Numbered from the stretch's first letter, positions 17,801 through 25,524 are shown. The stretch is 64,000 nucleotides of DNA from Fen-1298 sp050015675 (GCA_050015675.1 JBEKAY010000015.1:7121-71120), one strand, 5' to 3'. The notes: generated from the sequence alone by a model not told the origin. A program made the numbers and translations.

Positions 17801-19730
17801 CTGTTGCAGCATTAACAGGGTCCGTAGAACTTACTGTGGGTGGAGTGCTAACCACTGCTGCGCCCGTTGTAAAGTTCCAAACAAAGTTATTTGCCAGAGC
17901 ATTGCCTGCAAGGTCTTTAGCCTCGGTTGTAATCGTGGCTGTATATACGGTACTTGGTGCGAGATTACTTGCCGGTGCAAATGTGGCGGTTGTGCCAATG
18001 TAAGACACAAAGCCGGAAACCGACGTTGTTCCTTGCTTTAAGGTAAACGTCGACGTGTGAATAGTTGAAGCATCCATTGTCTTGCTAAAGGTTGCAGCAA
18101 TTTTCTGATTTAAAGCCACACCTATTGCGGCATTAACAGGGTCTGTAGAACTTACTGTGGGTGGAGTGACGGCTACTGCCGCGCCTGTTGTAAAGCTCCA
18201 TACAAAGTTATTTGCCAGAGCATTCCCTGCAAGATCCTTAGCTCCGGCTGTAATCGTCATGCTATATGTCGAATTAGGTACGAGGTTGCTTGCCGGTGAA
18301 AAAATTGCGGTTGTGCCGGAGTAAGACACAAAACCGGACACTGGCGTTATACCCTGTCTTAAAATAAATGTCGATGTTTGAATAGTTGTGGCATCCATTG
18401 TCTTACTAAAAGTAGCGGCAATTTTCTGGTTCAAAGCCACACCTGTTGCGGCATCAGCAGGGTCTGTAGAATTTATTGTTGGTGGAGTAACGACCGCTGC
18501 TGCGCCTGTTGTAAAGCTCCATTCAAAGTTATTTGCTAGAGCATTGCCCGCAAGATCCTTAGCCCCGGTTGTAATCGTGGCTGTATATAAGGTATTTGAT
18601 GTGAGGTTGCTTGCCGGTGCAAAGGTGGCAGTTGTACCGATGTAGGATACAAATCCGGAAACTGATGTTGTGCCTTGCTTTAAGGTAAATGTCGATGTTT
18701 GAATAGTTGTGGCATCCATTGTCTTACTAAAAGTAGCGGCAATTTTCTGGTTCAAAGCCACACCTGCTGCGGTATTAACAGGATCTGTAGAACTTACTGA
18801 GGGTGGAGTAACGACCACCGCTGCGCCTGTTGTAAAACTCCATACATAGTTTTTTGCCATTACATTGCCCGCAAGATCCTTTGTTCCAGTTGTAATCATT
18901 GCTGTGTATCCGGTATTTGGTGCAAGATAGCTTGATGGTGCAAAAATTGCAGTCGTACCAGAGTAGGACACAGACCCGGGAATTGACGATGTACCCTGCC
19001 TCAAGGTAAATGTTGCCGAGGTAAAAGTTGAAGCATCCATAGCCACACTGAAGGTGGCGGCGATTTTCTGGTTTAAAGGCACACCTGTTGCGGCATTAAC
19101 AGGATCTGTAGAACTCACTGTGGGTAAAGTGACGATCGATGCATCGCCTGTTGTAAAGATCCATACATAGTTATTTGCAAGTGCATTACCGGCCAAGTCC
19201 TTAGCCCCAGTTGTAATTGTGCATTGATAGGTGAGATTCGGATCTAGACCGTTCGGCACTACAAAAAGTGCAGTCGTGTCAGAGTACAACACCGATCCTA
19301 AAACAGGGGTGTTGCCTTGCCATAAGTTAAACGTTACTGCCGTAATCGTATTCGGATCCATCGGTGTACTGAAAGTTGCCGAGATTATCTTAACAGTGGA
19401 GACGCTCGCCGGCCTGGTAACACCACTTGATTTGGACATAGTCGGGATTATTTTGACAGCGGCGGCGATAGCCGACTCGGTGGCATTACTTATCTTGTTA
19501 AGAGACACATTCGTCCCACCATTACCGGGAGATGTGCGAATCACCGTAGGTGCGATACAGACGTTTACAATTCCCGGGCCCTCTTCTTTACAGCCGACCA
19601 TAAAAATGCCGAGGAGTAAAGCGGTGGTCAGTACCGCTGAAAGCGAGACGCCAAGGGATCTCCGAATCATTCGGGAGAAGTGCGTCCATCGGTTCAAAGC
19701 AGTTGATGGATTTGTTGATGAAGTGTTCAT
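14886..19730 (-). CDS. Giant lipoprotein: eight Ig-like repeats, six InlB-type repeats and DUF3494 ice-binding-like domain
   Basis: 1614 residues, start after AGAGGAAG. The signal peptide ends in a lipobox (MVGC-KEEGPG). Eight Ig-like repeats of about 105 residues (about 55-900) carry TDPVNAATGVxLNQKIAATFS and NYVWSFTTG; the first has an insertion of about 25 residues. Six divergent InlB-B-type repeats of about 72 residues follow (YTLTITSVNGTV, GYTFTGWSGDTTS, NKNITANF). The last about 220 residues are a DUF3494 domain (VDLGLASTYGILSSSA, DAVWIFQIGSSL, NILAGGDLTSAG). It would be an elongated lipid-anchored stalk presenting the ice-binding-like domain. There is no T9SS tail, unlike the protein at 9216-11282. 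An adhesin role is inference. Confidence 0.85.
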   Translation of the reverse strand: MNTSSTNPSTALNRWTHFSRMIRRSLGVSLSAVLTTALLLGIFMVGCKEEGPGIVNVCIAPTVIRTSPGNGGTNVSLNKISNATESAIAAAVKIIPTMSKSSGVTRPASVSTVKIISATFSTPMDPNTITAVTFNLWQGNTPVLGSVLYSDTTALFVVPNGLDPNLTYQCTITTGAKDLAGNALANNYVWIFTTGDASIVTLPTVSSTDPVNAATGVPLNQKIAATFSVAMDASTFTSATFTLRQGTSSIPGSVSYSGTTAIFAPSSYLAPNTGYTAMITTGTKDLAGNVMAKNYVWSFTTGAAVVVTPPSVSSTDPVNTAAGVALNQKIAATFSKTMDATTIQTSTFTLKQGTTSVSGFVSYIGTTATFAPASNLTSNTLYTATITTGAKDLAGNALANNFEWSFTTGAAAVVTPPTINSTDPADAATGVALNQKIAATFSKTMDATTIQTSTFILRQGITPVSGFVSYSGTTAIFSPASNLVPNSTYSMTITAGAKDLAGNALANNFVWSFTTGAAVAVTPPTVSSTDPVNAAIGVALNQKIAATFSKTMDASTIHTSTFTLKQGTTSVSGFVSYIGTTATFAPASNLAPSTVYTATITTEAKDLAGNALANNFVWNFTTGAAVVSTPPTVSSTDPVNAATGVPLNQKIAATFSKTMDASTFTTSTFTLTQGTTSVSGFVSYSGTTATFAPASNLAPNTVYTATITTSVKDLAGNALANNYVWSFTTGTAVAVTAPTVILTDPVNAAIGVVLSKQIVATFSKTMDASTIQTSTFILMQGTTPISGFVSYSGTIAKFTPASNLAPNTVYTATITTSVKDLAGNALANNYVWSFTTGAAVALTPPTVISTDPTNGATCVALNKQIAATFSMPMNASTITTATFTLMETQGTTFVSGTVSYVGTTATFTPLSNLKPNTTYIATITTGVQDSSSCCCNPMASNYAWSFTTVAPYTIRISSNPTAGGTTSGVGFTNGVGTFNSCSSVTVTAAPNTGYTFTNWTEGVTVVTTNPSYTFTVSGDRTLVANFEIIKYTLSASGLHGTVILNPAAGPYSYGTSVTLTAVPDVGYHFVSWSGDTVGKSAATSPMSVTMIANRIITANFAVNTYTLTTTAVNGTVTKNPNQTTYNYGSNVILTATASPGYTFTGWSGDTTSLINPLTVTMNANKNITANFAITTYTLTITSVNGTVTKNPNQTSYNIGTNVTLTATPSLGYTFTGWSGDTTSSINPLIVTMNANKNITANFAVGTYTLTITSVNGTVAKNPNQTSYNYGTNVTLTATPNTGYTFTGWSGDTTSLTNPLTVTMNKNKNITANFTVLQYTVTLSSNPVAGGTTSSGGGTFNAGTSVTITATPNAGYAFTNWIENGNPVSTNASYTFIINGNRTFIANFTSTLAPGAVDLGLASTYGILSSSAITDASGASQVYGDVAMYPGNANGLLPSQVHGAIHIADGVAQSVYTDLTTAYHFAKNLAPGTTVPDGQDLGTLIVGVNAPGHLPPGTYTSSSTLLINTPVVLDGGGNADAVWIFQIGSSLTTFSGAPGGNVTLTGSAQQKNVFFVPTAAASIGSGTTFYGNILAGGDLTSAGNATIFGRLLAGAIGASTLALNGAASTITVPGP

Positions 19731-19801
19731 GGCTTCCTCTTTAATAAGTTAATGGATGAATAATTTTTTTATAATTAGGATTGTACATATCTTCACGATA
19801 C

Positions 19802-20107
19802 TTATCGTCTCTTCGATGATGTTTTGGTTTTCACCGATTTGCGGATCGACTTTTTCTTGTTCGACGATTTTTGTGCTTTCAAGAGATTGGCATTGGACTT
19901 TTTCAAGTGTTCGTATTTTTTTTTGAACTCAACAACTTGTTGCATAGCTTCTTCTTTGGCGACACCATATTTCTCCTGGAGAATTCCCACAAGCTGTTCG
20001 TGCTTCCCCGCGACGGCAGCAAGCTCGTCGTTCATCATTTTTCCCCAATGGCTCACGGCTTTTCCCCTCCGTTGTTTCCATTGACCTTCAACTCGATCCC
20101 AGTTCAT
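19802..20107 (-). CDS. CsbD-like protein with long basic tail
   Basis: 101 residues. The N-terminal 60 resemble CsbD (MNWDRVEGQWKQRRGKAV, HWGKMMNDELAAVAGKHEQLVG, LQEKYGVAKEEA). The last about 35 residues are rich in Lys, Ser and Arg (KSSNKKKSIRKSVKTK) and could bind nucleic acid or polyanions. AAGGAAC precedes the ATG. The shared promoter element (site B) lies at 20195-20255 with a degenerate second copy further upstream, so this is probably a strongly regulated stress gene. The tail is unusual for CsbD proteins, which normally end near 65 residues. Confidence 0.8.
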   Translation of the reverse strand: MNWDRVEGQWKQRRGKAVSHWGKMMNDELAAVAGKHEQLVGILQEKYGVAKEEAMQQVVEFKKKYEHLKKSNANLLKAQKSSNKKKSIRKSVKTKTSSKRR

Positions 20108-20194
20108 ATTGCAAGTTCCTTTCCTTTCAAGTGTTCATCGGTAAAAGTTCTATGCGGTCGATGAAGAGATGAAAACCTTCCCTGAACCGTGAAC

Positions 20195-20255
20195 AAGTAT
20201 ACAGAGGGCTGCGCTGAGAAGTAATAGCCCGAAAGGATGAAAAAGTAGCTAATCC
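20195..20255 (-). promoter_or_regulatory. Shared stress-type promoter element, site B (CsbD-like gene)
   Basis: Toward the CsbD-like gene the 33-bp box (20223-20255) reads GGATTAGCTAC, TTTTTCATCC, TTTCGGGCTATT; 19 bp later comes TGTATACTT (20195-20203) with TATACT as -10. About 90 bp including the leader (TTTCATC, CTTCATCGACCG) is also shared with site D at 34417-34477. The expected 5' untranslated region is about 80 bases. Confidence 0.7.
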
Positions 20256-20450
20256 CTTTAAGAGCCTGAACAAGACATGGCACATTGAATGTGGTCGAAT
20301 TGTCTTGATAAGAAGGACAAAAAGAAACGCCCGGCATTGATGAAAAAGGAATTAATCCTTTTGAGAAGAATCTCAAGAATTCATGGCAGATTAAATGCGA
20401 TCAAATTATTTTGATCAGAAAGATAAAAAGAAATGCTCTGAGTTAAGAGT
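20256..20450 (-). repeat. Duplicated upstream module before the CsbD-like promoter
   Basis: Two related units of about 80 bp lie in tandem upstream of site B. Both contain TTTCTTTTTnTC, a TTCTnATCAA block, an AATTnGA block and TGCCATG. The junction at about 20326-20357 holds a degenerate 33-bp box (GGATTAATTCC, TTTTTCATCA, then GCCGGGCG), without a recognisable -10 at the usual spacing. Confidence 0.5.
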
Positions 20451-20786
20451 AACTACTTACATCATTTTTCATTCGTTGAACTCTTAACGGAGTTCTACAT
20501 TTCTGTTTCGTCTATAACTACAAACATACTACTTCTATGGAGTCATATCGAAGACATTCTTCATAGTATCGATCCCGTAGGCATGTCTGCCGCAGGCTCG
20601 CCTAAGCACGAAGTGCGTCGGCGAGCACGCAGGGCCTGCACATTTGTAGTTCTGAAAAACCAAGATCATTCAGAACTCCAGAGGAGTTCCACGGAAAAAA
20701 ATGCGATGTGTCGTTACGAAAAAAAATGCCGAGTAAAACGAAGGGATGCTTTGTTGTATGGGACTTTTCTTTTTAGAATACGAATG
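20451..20786. other. Gene-free intergenic stretch with hairpins
   Basis: No credible gene is present. A strong inverted repeat at about 20592-20630 pairs GCTCGCCTAAGCAC with GTGCGTCGGCGAGC around GAA. GAACTCTTAACGGAGTTC (about 20479-20496) and AGAACTCCAGAGGAGTTC (about 20672-20689) are two further small palindromes of one type. Together with the neighbouring repeats this makes 20.2-21.1 kb a repeat-dense, gene-free kilobase. Confidence 0.5.
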
Positions 20787-20880
20787 CCGTTTCCATTAAA
20801 CAATATTGTGTCTTAGAAAATACGATCACAGATGGAAACGAGCATCCCGCTTGTTACACGAGCGGGGCCTTTTTACATAG
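20787..20880 (+). repeat. 94-bp two-hairpin repeat, copy 1
   Basis: Begins CCGTTTCCATT and contains the pairing ATGGAAACG about 45 bases later, then a second hairpin CCCGCTTGT/ACACGAGCGGG followed by GCCTTTTT, which is terminator-like on the plus strand. A homologous copy in the same orientation lies at 22031-22125. No gene starts nearby in this direction; a short structured RNA is possible. Confidence 0.5.
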
Positions 20881-20942
20881 TCTATAGATAAAAGGACACA
20901 AGAAAATTTATTAGAAGCGGCAGAAGGAAGTAAAATTTCTTA

Positions 20943-21115
20943 TTGACTGATGTTACGCAAAAGAAAAACAACTGTCATTCCCGAATGCTGTAATCGGGAA
21001 TCTTGAGTATAAAAAATGAAGATTCCCACTAAAAACGAGTGGGAATGACAAAAAAACAGAAACAACATTGCTTGTCTCTTTCGTTACAAAATATTTTGCA
21101 TAATGTGAGTTATTG
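20943..21115. repeat. MITE-like palindromic element, copy 2
   Basis: Terminal inverted repeats are TGACTGATGTTACGCAAAA on the left and TTTTGCATAATGTGAGTTA on the right. The interior pairs CTGTCATTCCCG...TAATCGGGAATCTT with AAGATTCCC...GTGGGAATGACA. The same layout occurs at 7007-7160. It lies just after the stop of the response regulator gene and could also end its transcript. Confidence 0.6.
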
Positions 21116-21140
21116 GGGTTTTTGTACTACGCAATAATAA

Positions 21141-21791
21141 TTAATTGTTCTCGTCGTGGGTAAACTTTGCTATCTGCAGGCGTGTGTGCAGCGCTAATTT
21201 TTCCATGATGTTATGCACATGGCTTTTCACCGTGTGGGTAGCGATGTTGAGTTGCTGAGCAATTTCTTTGTTGCTGAGACTATCGGCAATAAGCGCGGTT
21301 ATTTCTCGTTCGCGTTTCGTCATACGGACTGCGTTGGTTGCCTTTCCTTTTCCTTCTTTGATTGCGCGCTCAATAATATAAGAAAAAAGGGAACCTGTCA
21401 GCGGCGGTGGAAGCACTTTAATCCCTTGCGAGACCGATCGTATTGTTCCGAGAAATTCCTTTACTGTCGCGGTTTTCAAAATGAAACCCAATGCCCCAGC
21501 CTCCACAAACTCAACAATGTCCGATTGTGTTGGTACAAAACCCATTCCTATCACTTTTACTTCAGGAATGTTCTTCCTTATTGAGTCTACAACAGAAGAC
21601 TCTTTGAAACTTTTTAAGCCAAGGTCCATAAGAATTATATGAGGTTTTTTTTGGTTTGTTTTCAGCAAAATCTCATTACCGCTTCCTATGGAAGCCACCA
21701 CATGCATATCTGCCTGTTCATTGAGCATAGTAGTAATACCATCGCGCAAAACGCGATTATCTTCAATGATCATTATTCGGATTTTTTTCAT
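21141..21791 (-). CDS. NarL/LuxR-type response regulator
   Basis: 216 residues. The receiver domain (1-120) has acidic residues E10 and D11, the phosphoacceptor D56 in ILMDLGL and a conserved Lys in GFILKTA. A LuxR-type helix-turn-helix (about 152-215) has TKREREITALIADSLSNKEIAQQL and THTVKSHVHNIMEKL. It is a DNA-binding transcription factor presumably activated by a histidine kinase; none is adjacent, so it is an orphan here. Its position beside the DnaJ-KaiB-KaiC group and the site-B promoter makes it a possible but unproven regulator of these stress genes. Confidence 0.9.
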   Translation of the reverse strand: MKKIRIMIIEDNRVLRDGITTMLNEQADMHVVASIGSGNEILLKTNQKKPHIILMDLGLKSFKESSVVDSIRKNIPEVKVIGMGFVPTQSDIVEFVEAGALGFILKTATVKEFLGTIRSVSQGIKVLPPPLTGSLFSYIIERAIKEGKGKATNAVRMTKREREITALIADSLSNKEIAQQLNIATHTVKSHVHNIMEKLALHTRLQIAKFTHDENN

Positions 21792-22243
21792 TAGTTAGAT
21801 AGTGTTTCTTACCGGCATTCGCCTAGTGTAAACTGCGAGCTTCATTGCTCCGTCACTCCGATTTCTATAGTGGGTCTTTCTTCTCTACTCAACATTACAC
21901 CGAGTGACACTTGAAAATAACAACTGTAACATAAAAAAGCAAGATATAAATAAACCCATAATATGGTCAAGTACAGCCTTATGCAGGAATAGCTCTGCTG
22001 GTTTCACATTTGACTTAACTTCAACTTGTACCGTTTCCATTCTATAGTATTGTGTTTTCGAGAATGCAATCACAAATGGAAACGAGCATCCCGCTCGTTA
22101 TATGAGCGCGACATTCTTGTATAGGTTGTGATAGAAACCTCAAGATTTTTTTGGGAAGAGGTACTAGTATAGATAGGCTTCCGTTTGACGTTGCTTTGTA
22201 GGGACACACAGCAGTGCGTTCCTACTCTGAGTGCGATTGGAGT
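21792..22243. other. Intergenic stretch with one structured repeat
   Basis: These 452 bp hold no credible gene. The recognisable content is the second copy of the 94-bp repeat at 22031-22125. The regulator promoter should lie near 21800-21880, but I cannot pick out its boxes. Confidence 0.45.
22031..22125 (+). repeat. 94-bp two-hairpin repeat, copy 2
   Basis: Same orientation and layout as 20787-20880: CCGTTTCCATT, AATGGAAACG, then CGCTCGTTATATGAGCG. The first hairpin arms and the sequence GAGCATCCCGCT are conserved, and the second hairpin is kept although its loop differs (TATAT versus TACAC). Here no T run follows, so the terminator reading applies only to copy 1. Confidence 0.5.
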
Positions 22244-23197
22244 TTATTTCCGTAGTGCCGATAATTTCCCGAACAATTCGATTTCTTGCTCGCTGAGATG
22301 ATCGGGGAGCTGGATTATAATAGTGACATACAGATTCCCGAATTCGTTTTTTGTGCCATACACCGGCATTCCGAGACCCAGAAGTCTCAGCATCTTGCCA
22401 TTAGGTGTTTCTTTGGGAATATCTACATTGACCGTGTCCTTCAAGGTTTTGACCCGCGCCTTGCCGCCGAGCACGGCAGTATACAAGTTGACCGGCCTCT
22501 CGCAGTAAAGATCATTTCCTTTACGCTGAAATTCCGGATGCGCTGCGACTTTGATTGTGATGTAAAGATCGCCGTTTGGACCGCCGTTTAATCCGTCTCC
22601 CCCTTTGCCTGCAATTCTCAGCGTCTGCTGGTCTGCGACGCCTCGTTTGATCGTCACCTTAATCGTCTGATCATTGAGCTTGATGAGCCGCGTCGTTCCA
22701 TGATAAGCTTCTTCCAGCGAAAGTGTTGTCTCTGTTGTAAGGTCATCGCCTTTGACAACAACGTTCCGTCTTCCTCGTCGCTGACCACCACTATGTTGTC
22801 CAAAGAGCATTTCAAAAAGATCACCGACGCCTTCCTCGTTAAACCTCGCGCTGAACTCTTCTTGACTCATGGTATGCGCCCGCCCGCCGTCTGTGTGGCG
22901 GGTTTGTCCACCGCGATCGCTTGCATACTTCGACCAATCAAATCCTCCGGGCTGCGCTCCGGCTGCCTCGTACTGTTTCCAATCTGTACCGAACTGGTCG
23001 TACTTTTTTCGTTTCACCGGATCACTGAGGACTTCGTTAGCCTCGTTGATTTCCTTAAACTTCTCCTCGGCTGTTTTATCCCCTTTGGTTTTGTCAGGGT
23101 GATATTTGTTGGCAAGCTTTCGATACGCTTTCTTTATTTCCGCAGATGTTGCTGTCTTTGCAACACCCAAATCTTTGTAGTAATCTTTATAGGTCAT
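22244..23197 (-). CDS. DnaJ/CbpA-type co-chaperone
   Basis: 317 residues. The J domain (1-70) has YYKDLGVAKTATSAEIKKAYRKL and the HPD motif at 33-35. A Gly-rich linker with FGQHSGGQRRGRR follows, then two C-terminal client-binding domains and LPDHLSEQEIELFGKL. The Cys-rich zinc finger of true DnaJ is absent, so this is the CbpA type: it stimulates DnaK ATPase and binds clients. It is transcribed in the same direction as kaiB and kaiC, 63 bp after kaiB. A separate grpE is at 30259-30762; no dnaK is in the window. Confidence 0.9.
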   Translation of the reverse strand: MTYKDYYKDLGVAKTATSAEIKKAYRKLANKYHPDKTKGDKTAEEKFKEINEANEVLSDPVKRKKYDQFGTDWKQYEAAGAQPGGFDWSKYASDRGGQTRHTDGGRAHTMSQEEFSARFNEEGVGDLFEMLFGQHSGGQRRGRRNVVVKGDDLTTETTLSLEEAYHGTTRLIKLNDQTIKVTIKRGVADQQTLRIAGKGGDGLNGGPNGDLYITIKVAAHPEFQRKGNDLYCERPVNLYTAVLGGKARVKTLKDTVNVDIPKETPNGKMLRLLGLGMPVYGTKNEFGNLYVTIIIQLPDHLSEQEIELFGKLSALRK

Positions 23198-23260
23198 AGA
23201 CTTATCTTTTAGTAATCATTCCTAGGCACTATATATAGAGGAGAGTTATTATCCGGCAAC

Positions 23261-23620
23261 TCATACTTGCGCTTTTAACGCGCTCCGTTCTATAAGATCT
23301 AACCCCACCAACACCCGCTCTGTATTAGAAAGATCACCAATGATATTCCTCACCGGCAAAGGAGATTTACGCACTAACGTCGGGATGGCAAGAATCTGGT
23401 CATCACGAGCAATCTGTGGTTTTTTTAAAAGATCAATCACTTTTATTTGGTATTTGCCCTTCAATTGTTCTTCACAAATTAATTTGAGATTGTTGAAGGC
23501 GGTGACGGATTTCGGAGTCTGCCCGGCAACATACAAACGTAAGACCCATTTGTCGCTTCTTGCTTTATCTGGCTGTTCTTTTCGCCGGCTGGTTTTCGAT
23601 TTTTCATGTTTGATGTTCAC
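23261..23620 (-). CDS. kaiB: KaiB-like protein
   Basis: 119 residues, starting at a GTG with AAGGA about 10 bases upstream. After a basic N-terminal extension of about 24 residues comes the thioredoxin-like KaiB fold: WVLRLYVAGQTPKSVTAFNNLKLICEE, YQIKVIDLLKKPQIARDDQILAIPTLVRKSP, VRNIIGDLS. KaiB binds KaiC, promoting its dephosphorylation in cyanobacterial clocks. It lies 19 bp after kaiC and is almost certainly co-transcribed. The charged N-terminal extension is absent from the cyanobacterial protein. Outside cyanobacteria, KaiB-KaiC pairs have been linked to stress adaptation. Confidence 0.92.
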   Translation of the reverse strand: MNIKHEKSKTSRRKEQPDKARSDKWVLRLYVAGQTPKSVTAFNNLKLICEEQLKGKYQIKVIDLLKKPQIARDDQILAIPTLVRKSPLPVRNIIGDLSNTERVLVGLDLIERSALKAQV

Positions 23621-23639
23621 AGCAAGTTCCTTTAAACTT

Positions 23640-25376
23640 TTATTTTATTCTTGTTTGTGCCGGTTTTTTTATATACACATCACTTCTTCGACTCTTAGCC
23701 ATTTTTACCTTGTCTTCAATGAAACGTTCATTCCTTGTTTTTTCAATCCCGATAACTTTGAGCGCTTCTGATTCTTCAGCTTCAAATTCAGAGCGCAGCA
23801 CAACAATCTGTGCTTCCATTGCTTCGCGCTTACGCTCTAATCCAAATTGTTTACGTCCGATTTCTTGCTGACGCAATAATTGTTCTGCTTCATCTTTCGT
23901 CTCTTGTGATAATCGAGCCGAGCCTGTCAAGACACCGTCCGCGCCAACATAGACATCAAGCAGTTCGATGCCGTGATCTGTCAGCCTAAACTCGCGAATC
24001 TGATTGGAGTGCGCCATACCGCGCGATTTAAGCACATATAATCCTCTGTTACGTTCACCTCCAATTTCAATATCACGCAGAAGCAGCCATGTATCTATCA
24101 AGGATGAGATGTACACATCGGTAATTTCCATAGCATCGCCGGAAGAAGTGAGACTTGTGAAGAATGCGGTGATCCGCTTCATCTTCAAAAAATCTACAAG
24201 ACGCAGTAACATTGTTTTAACATCAGTTTGGTTCTCTCCCATCACAAATGCATTAATAGGGTCGAGGATAACGACGTTAGGGTTAAATTTATTGATCAAT
24301 TTGATACTCGTCGTCAGGTGAGTTTCCAAGCCATAGAGTGTCGGGCGTGTTGCATGAAACTGAAGCAACCCTTTTTTTACGCATGGTTCCAAATTTATTC
24401 CAATGGAACGCATATTGCGCACAAGCTGACTGGGGGATTCTTCGAACGTAAAATAGAGAACGCGTTCTCCCCTTTTGCATGCCGCTTCAACAAATTGCGC
24501 GGCAATGCTCGTCTTACCCGTACCGGCGGTGCCTGAAACAAGCACTGTACTACCGCGAAAGTAACCTTTATCGGAGAGCATTGTGTCAAGACGCGGAATA
24601 CCGGTGGAAATTCTCTCGTTGGATGAAGAATAATTTAATCCCAGGGAAGTGACAGGCAGAACAGAAAAACCATCTTCATCGATAAGGAAAGGATACTCGT
24701 TCGTACCGTGCGTTGAACCGCGATATTTGACAATACGCAGCCGTCGTATAGATGATTGATCGTTCACGCGATGATCGAGCAGGAGGACACAATCGGAGAC
24801 ATACTCTTCTAACCCTTGACGCGTTAAGGAACCTTCGCCTCGCTCTGCGGTAATGATTGTTGTTACGCCTTTCCTTTTCAGCCAGCGCAATAATCGTTGC
24901 AGTTCAGCACGCAGTATATGAATATTTGGCAAACCTGAAAAGAGTGATTCTATGGTATCCAGCACAACACGCTTAGCGCCGATGCTCTCAATTGCGTGAT
25001 GGATCCTGATAAACAAACCTTCCAAATCGTATTCACCGCTTTGTTCGATTTCACTCCGATCAATGTGAATGTGCTCAAGCCAAATCTTTTTGCGCTCTAA
25101 AAGGCTGTCCAAATCGAACCCCAACGAAGCAACGTTTGCTGCGAGTTCTTTCTCTGTTTCCTCGAACGACACAAAGACCCCCGGTTCATTGTACTGTGTT
25201 GCCCCGCGGACGAGAAACTCCATAGCAAAGAGGGTCTTTCCACAACCCGCGCCTCCGCACACAAGCGTCGGCCTGCCTTTTGGTAATCCCCCGCCCGTGA
25301 TTTCATCCAATCCTTGAATACTTGTCGGAGATTTTGGAAGAAAATTACGATGAGGTTGTGCTTCACTTTTCTTCAT
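23640..25376 (-). CDS. kaiC: KaiC-like double RecA ATPase
   Basis: 578 residues, start after AGAGGT. Two RecA domains are visible: CI with Walker A GGAGCGKT (41-48) and catalytic FEE (71-73), and CII with GTAGTGKT (282-289) and FEE (311-313). The region matching the autophosphorylation site of cyanobacterial KaiC (normally Ser-Thr) reads VYISSLIDT, giving Ser424-Ser425, followed by GERNRGLYVLKSRGMAH. The C-terminus (about 490-560) is a charged coiled coil rather than the short cyanobacterial tail. All catalytic motifs are intact, so ATPase and autokinase activity are expected. No kaiA is nearby. Confidence 0.93.
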   Translation of the reverse strand: MKKSEAQPHRNFLPKSPTSIQGLDEITGGGLPKGRPTLVCGGAGCGKTLFAMEFLVRGATQYNEPGVFVSFEETEKELAANVASLGFDLDSLLERKKIWLEHIHIDRSEIEQSGEYDLEGLFIRIHHAIESIGAKRVVLDTIESLFSGLPNIHILRAELQRLLRWLKRKGVTTIITAERGEGSLTRQGLEEYVSDCVLLLDHRVNDQSSIRRLRIVKYRGSTHGTNEYPFLIDEDGFSVLPVTSLGLNYSSSNERISTGIPRLDTMLSDKGYFRGSTVLVSGTAGTGKTSIAAQFVEAACKRGERVLYFTFEESPSQLVRNMRSIGINLEPCVKKGLLQFHATRPTLYGLETHLTTSIKLINKFNPNVVILDPINAFVMGENQTDVKTMLLRLVDFLKMKRITAFFTSLTSSGDAMEITDVYISSLIDTWLLLRDIEIGGERNRGLYVLKSRGMAHSNQIREFRLTDHGIELLDVYVGADGVLTGSARLSQETKDEAEQLLRQQEIGRKQFGLERKREAMEAQIVVLRSEFEAEESEALKVIGIEKTRNERFIEDKVKMAKSRRSDVYIKKPAQTRIK

Positions 25377-25524
25377 GATATTTTACCTCTGGATATATTT
25401 TGTTTTTCTTATTAAAACTCTGTTTCAAATTACATTTTTATGAAACGATGTCGTGTAAAAAGTATTTACACTGGGACATCACGAACAAATTCGTGACGCT
25501 GATCATTCAAAACAATTCATTTTC

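Noticed and set aside
9216..19730. Long plus-strand open frames across the surface-protein genes
   Set aside because: They mirror the tandem repeats of the minus-strand Ig-like domains and have no signals of their own.
20104..20376. A 90-codon minus-strand frame over the CsbD-like promoter region
   Set aside because: It is created by the duplicated promoter elements and overlaps the CsbD-like start. No ribosome site, no family.
20583..20816. A 77-codon plus-strand frame in the repeat-rich gap
   Set aside because: It spans a strong hairpin and part of the 94-bp repeat, with Arg-rich low-complexity sequence and no ribosome site.
21885..22073. A 62-codon minus-strand frame
   Set aside because: It is formed by the second copy of the 94-bp repeat and has no independent support.
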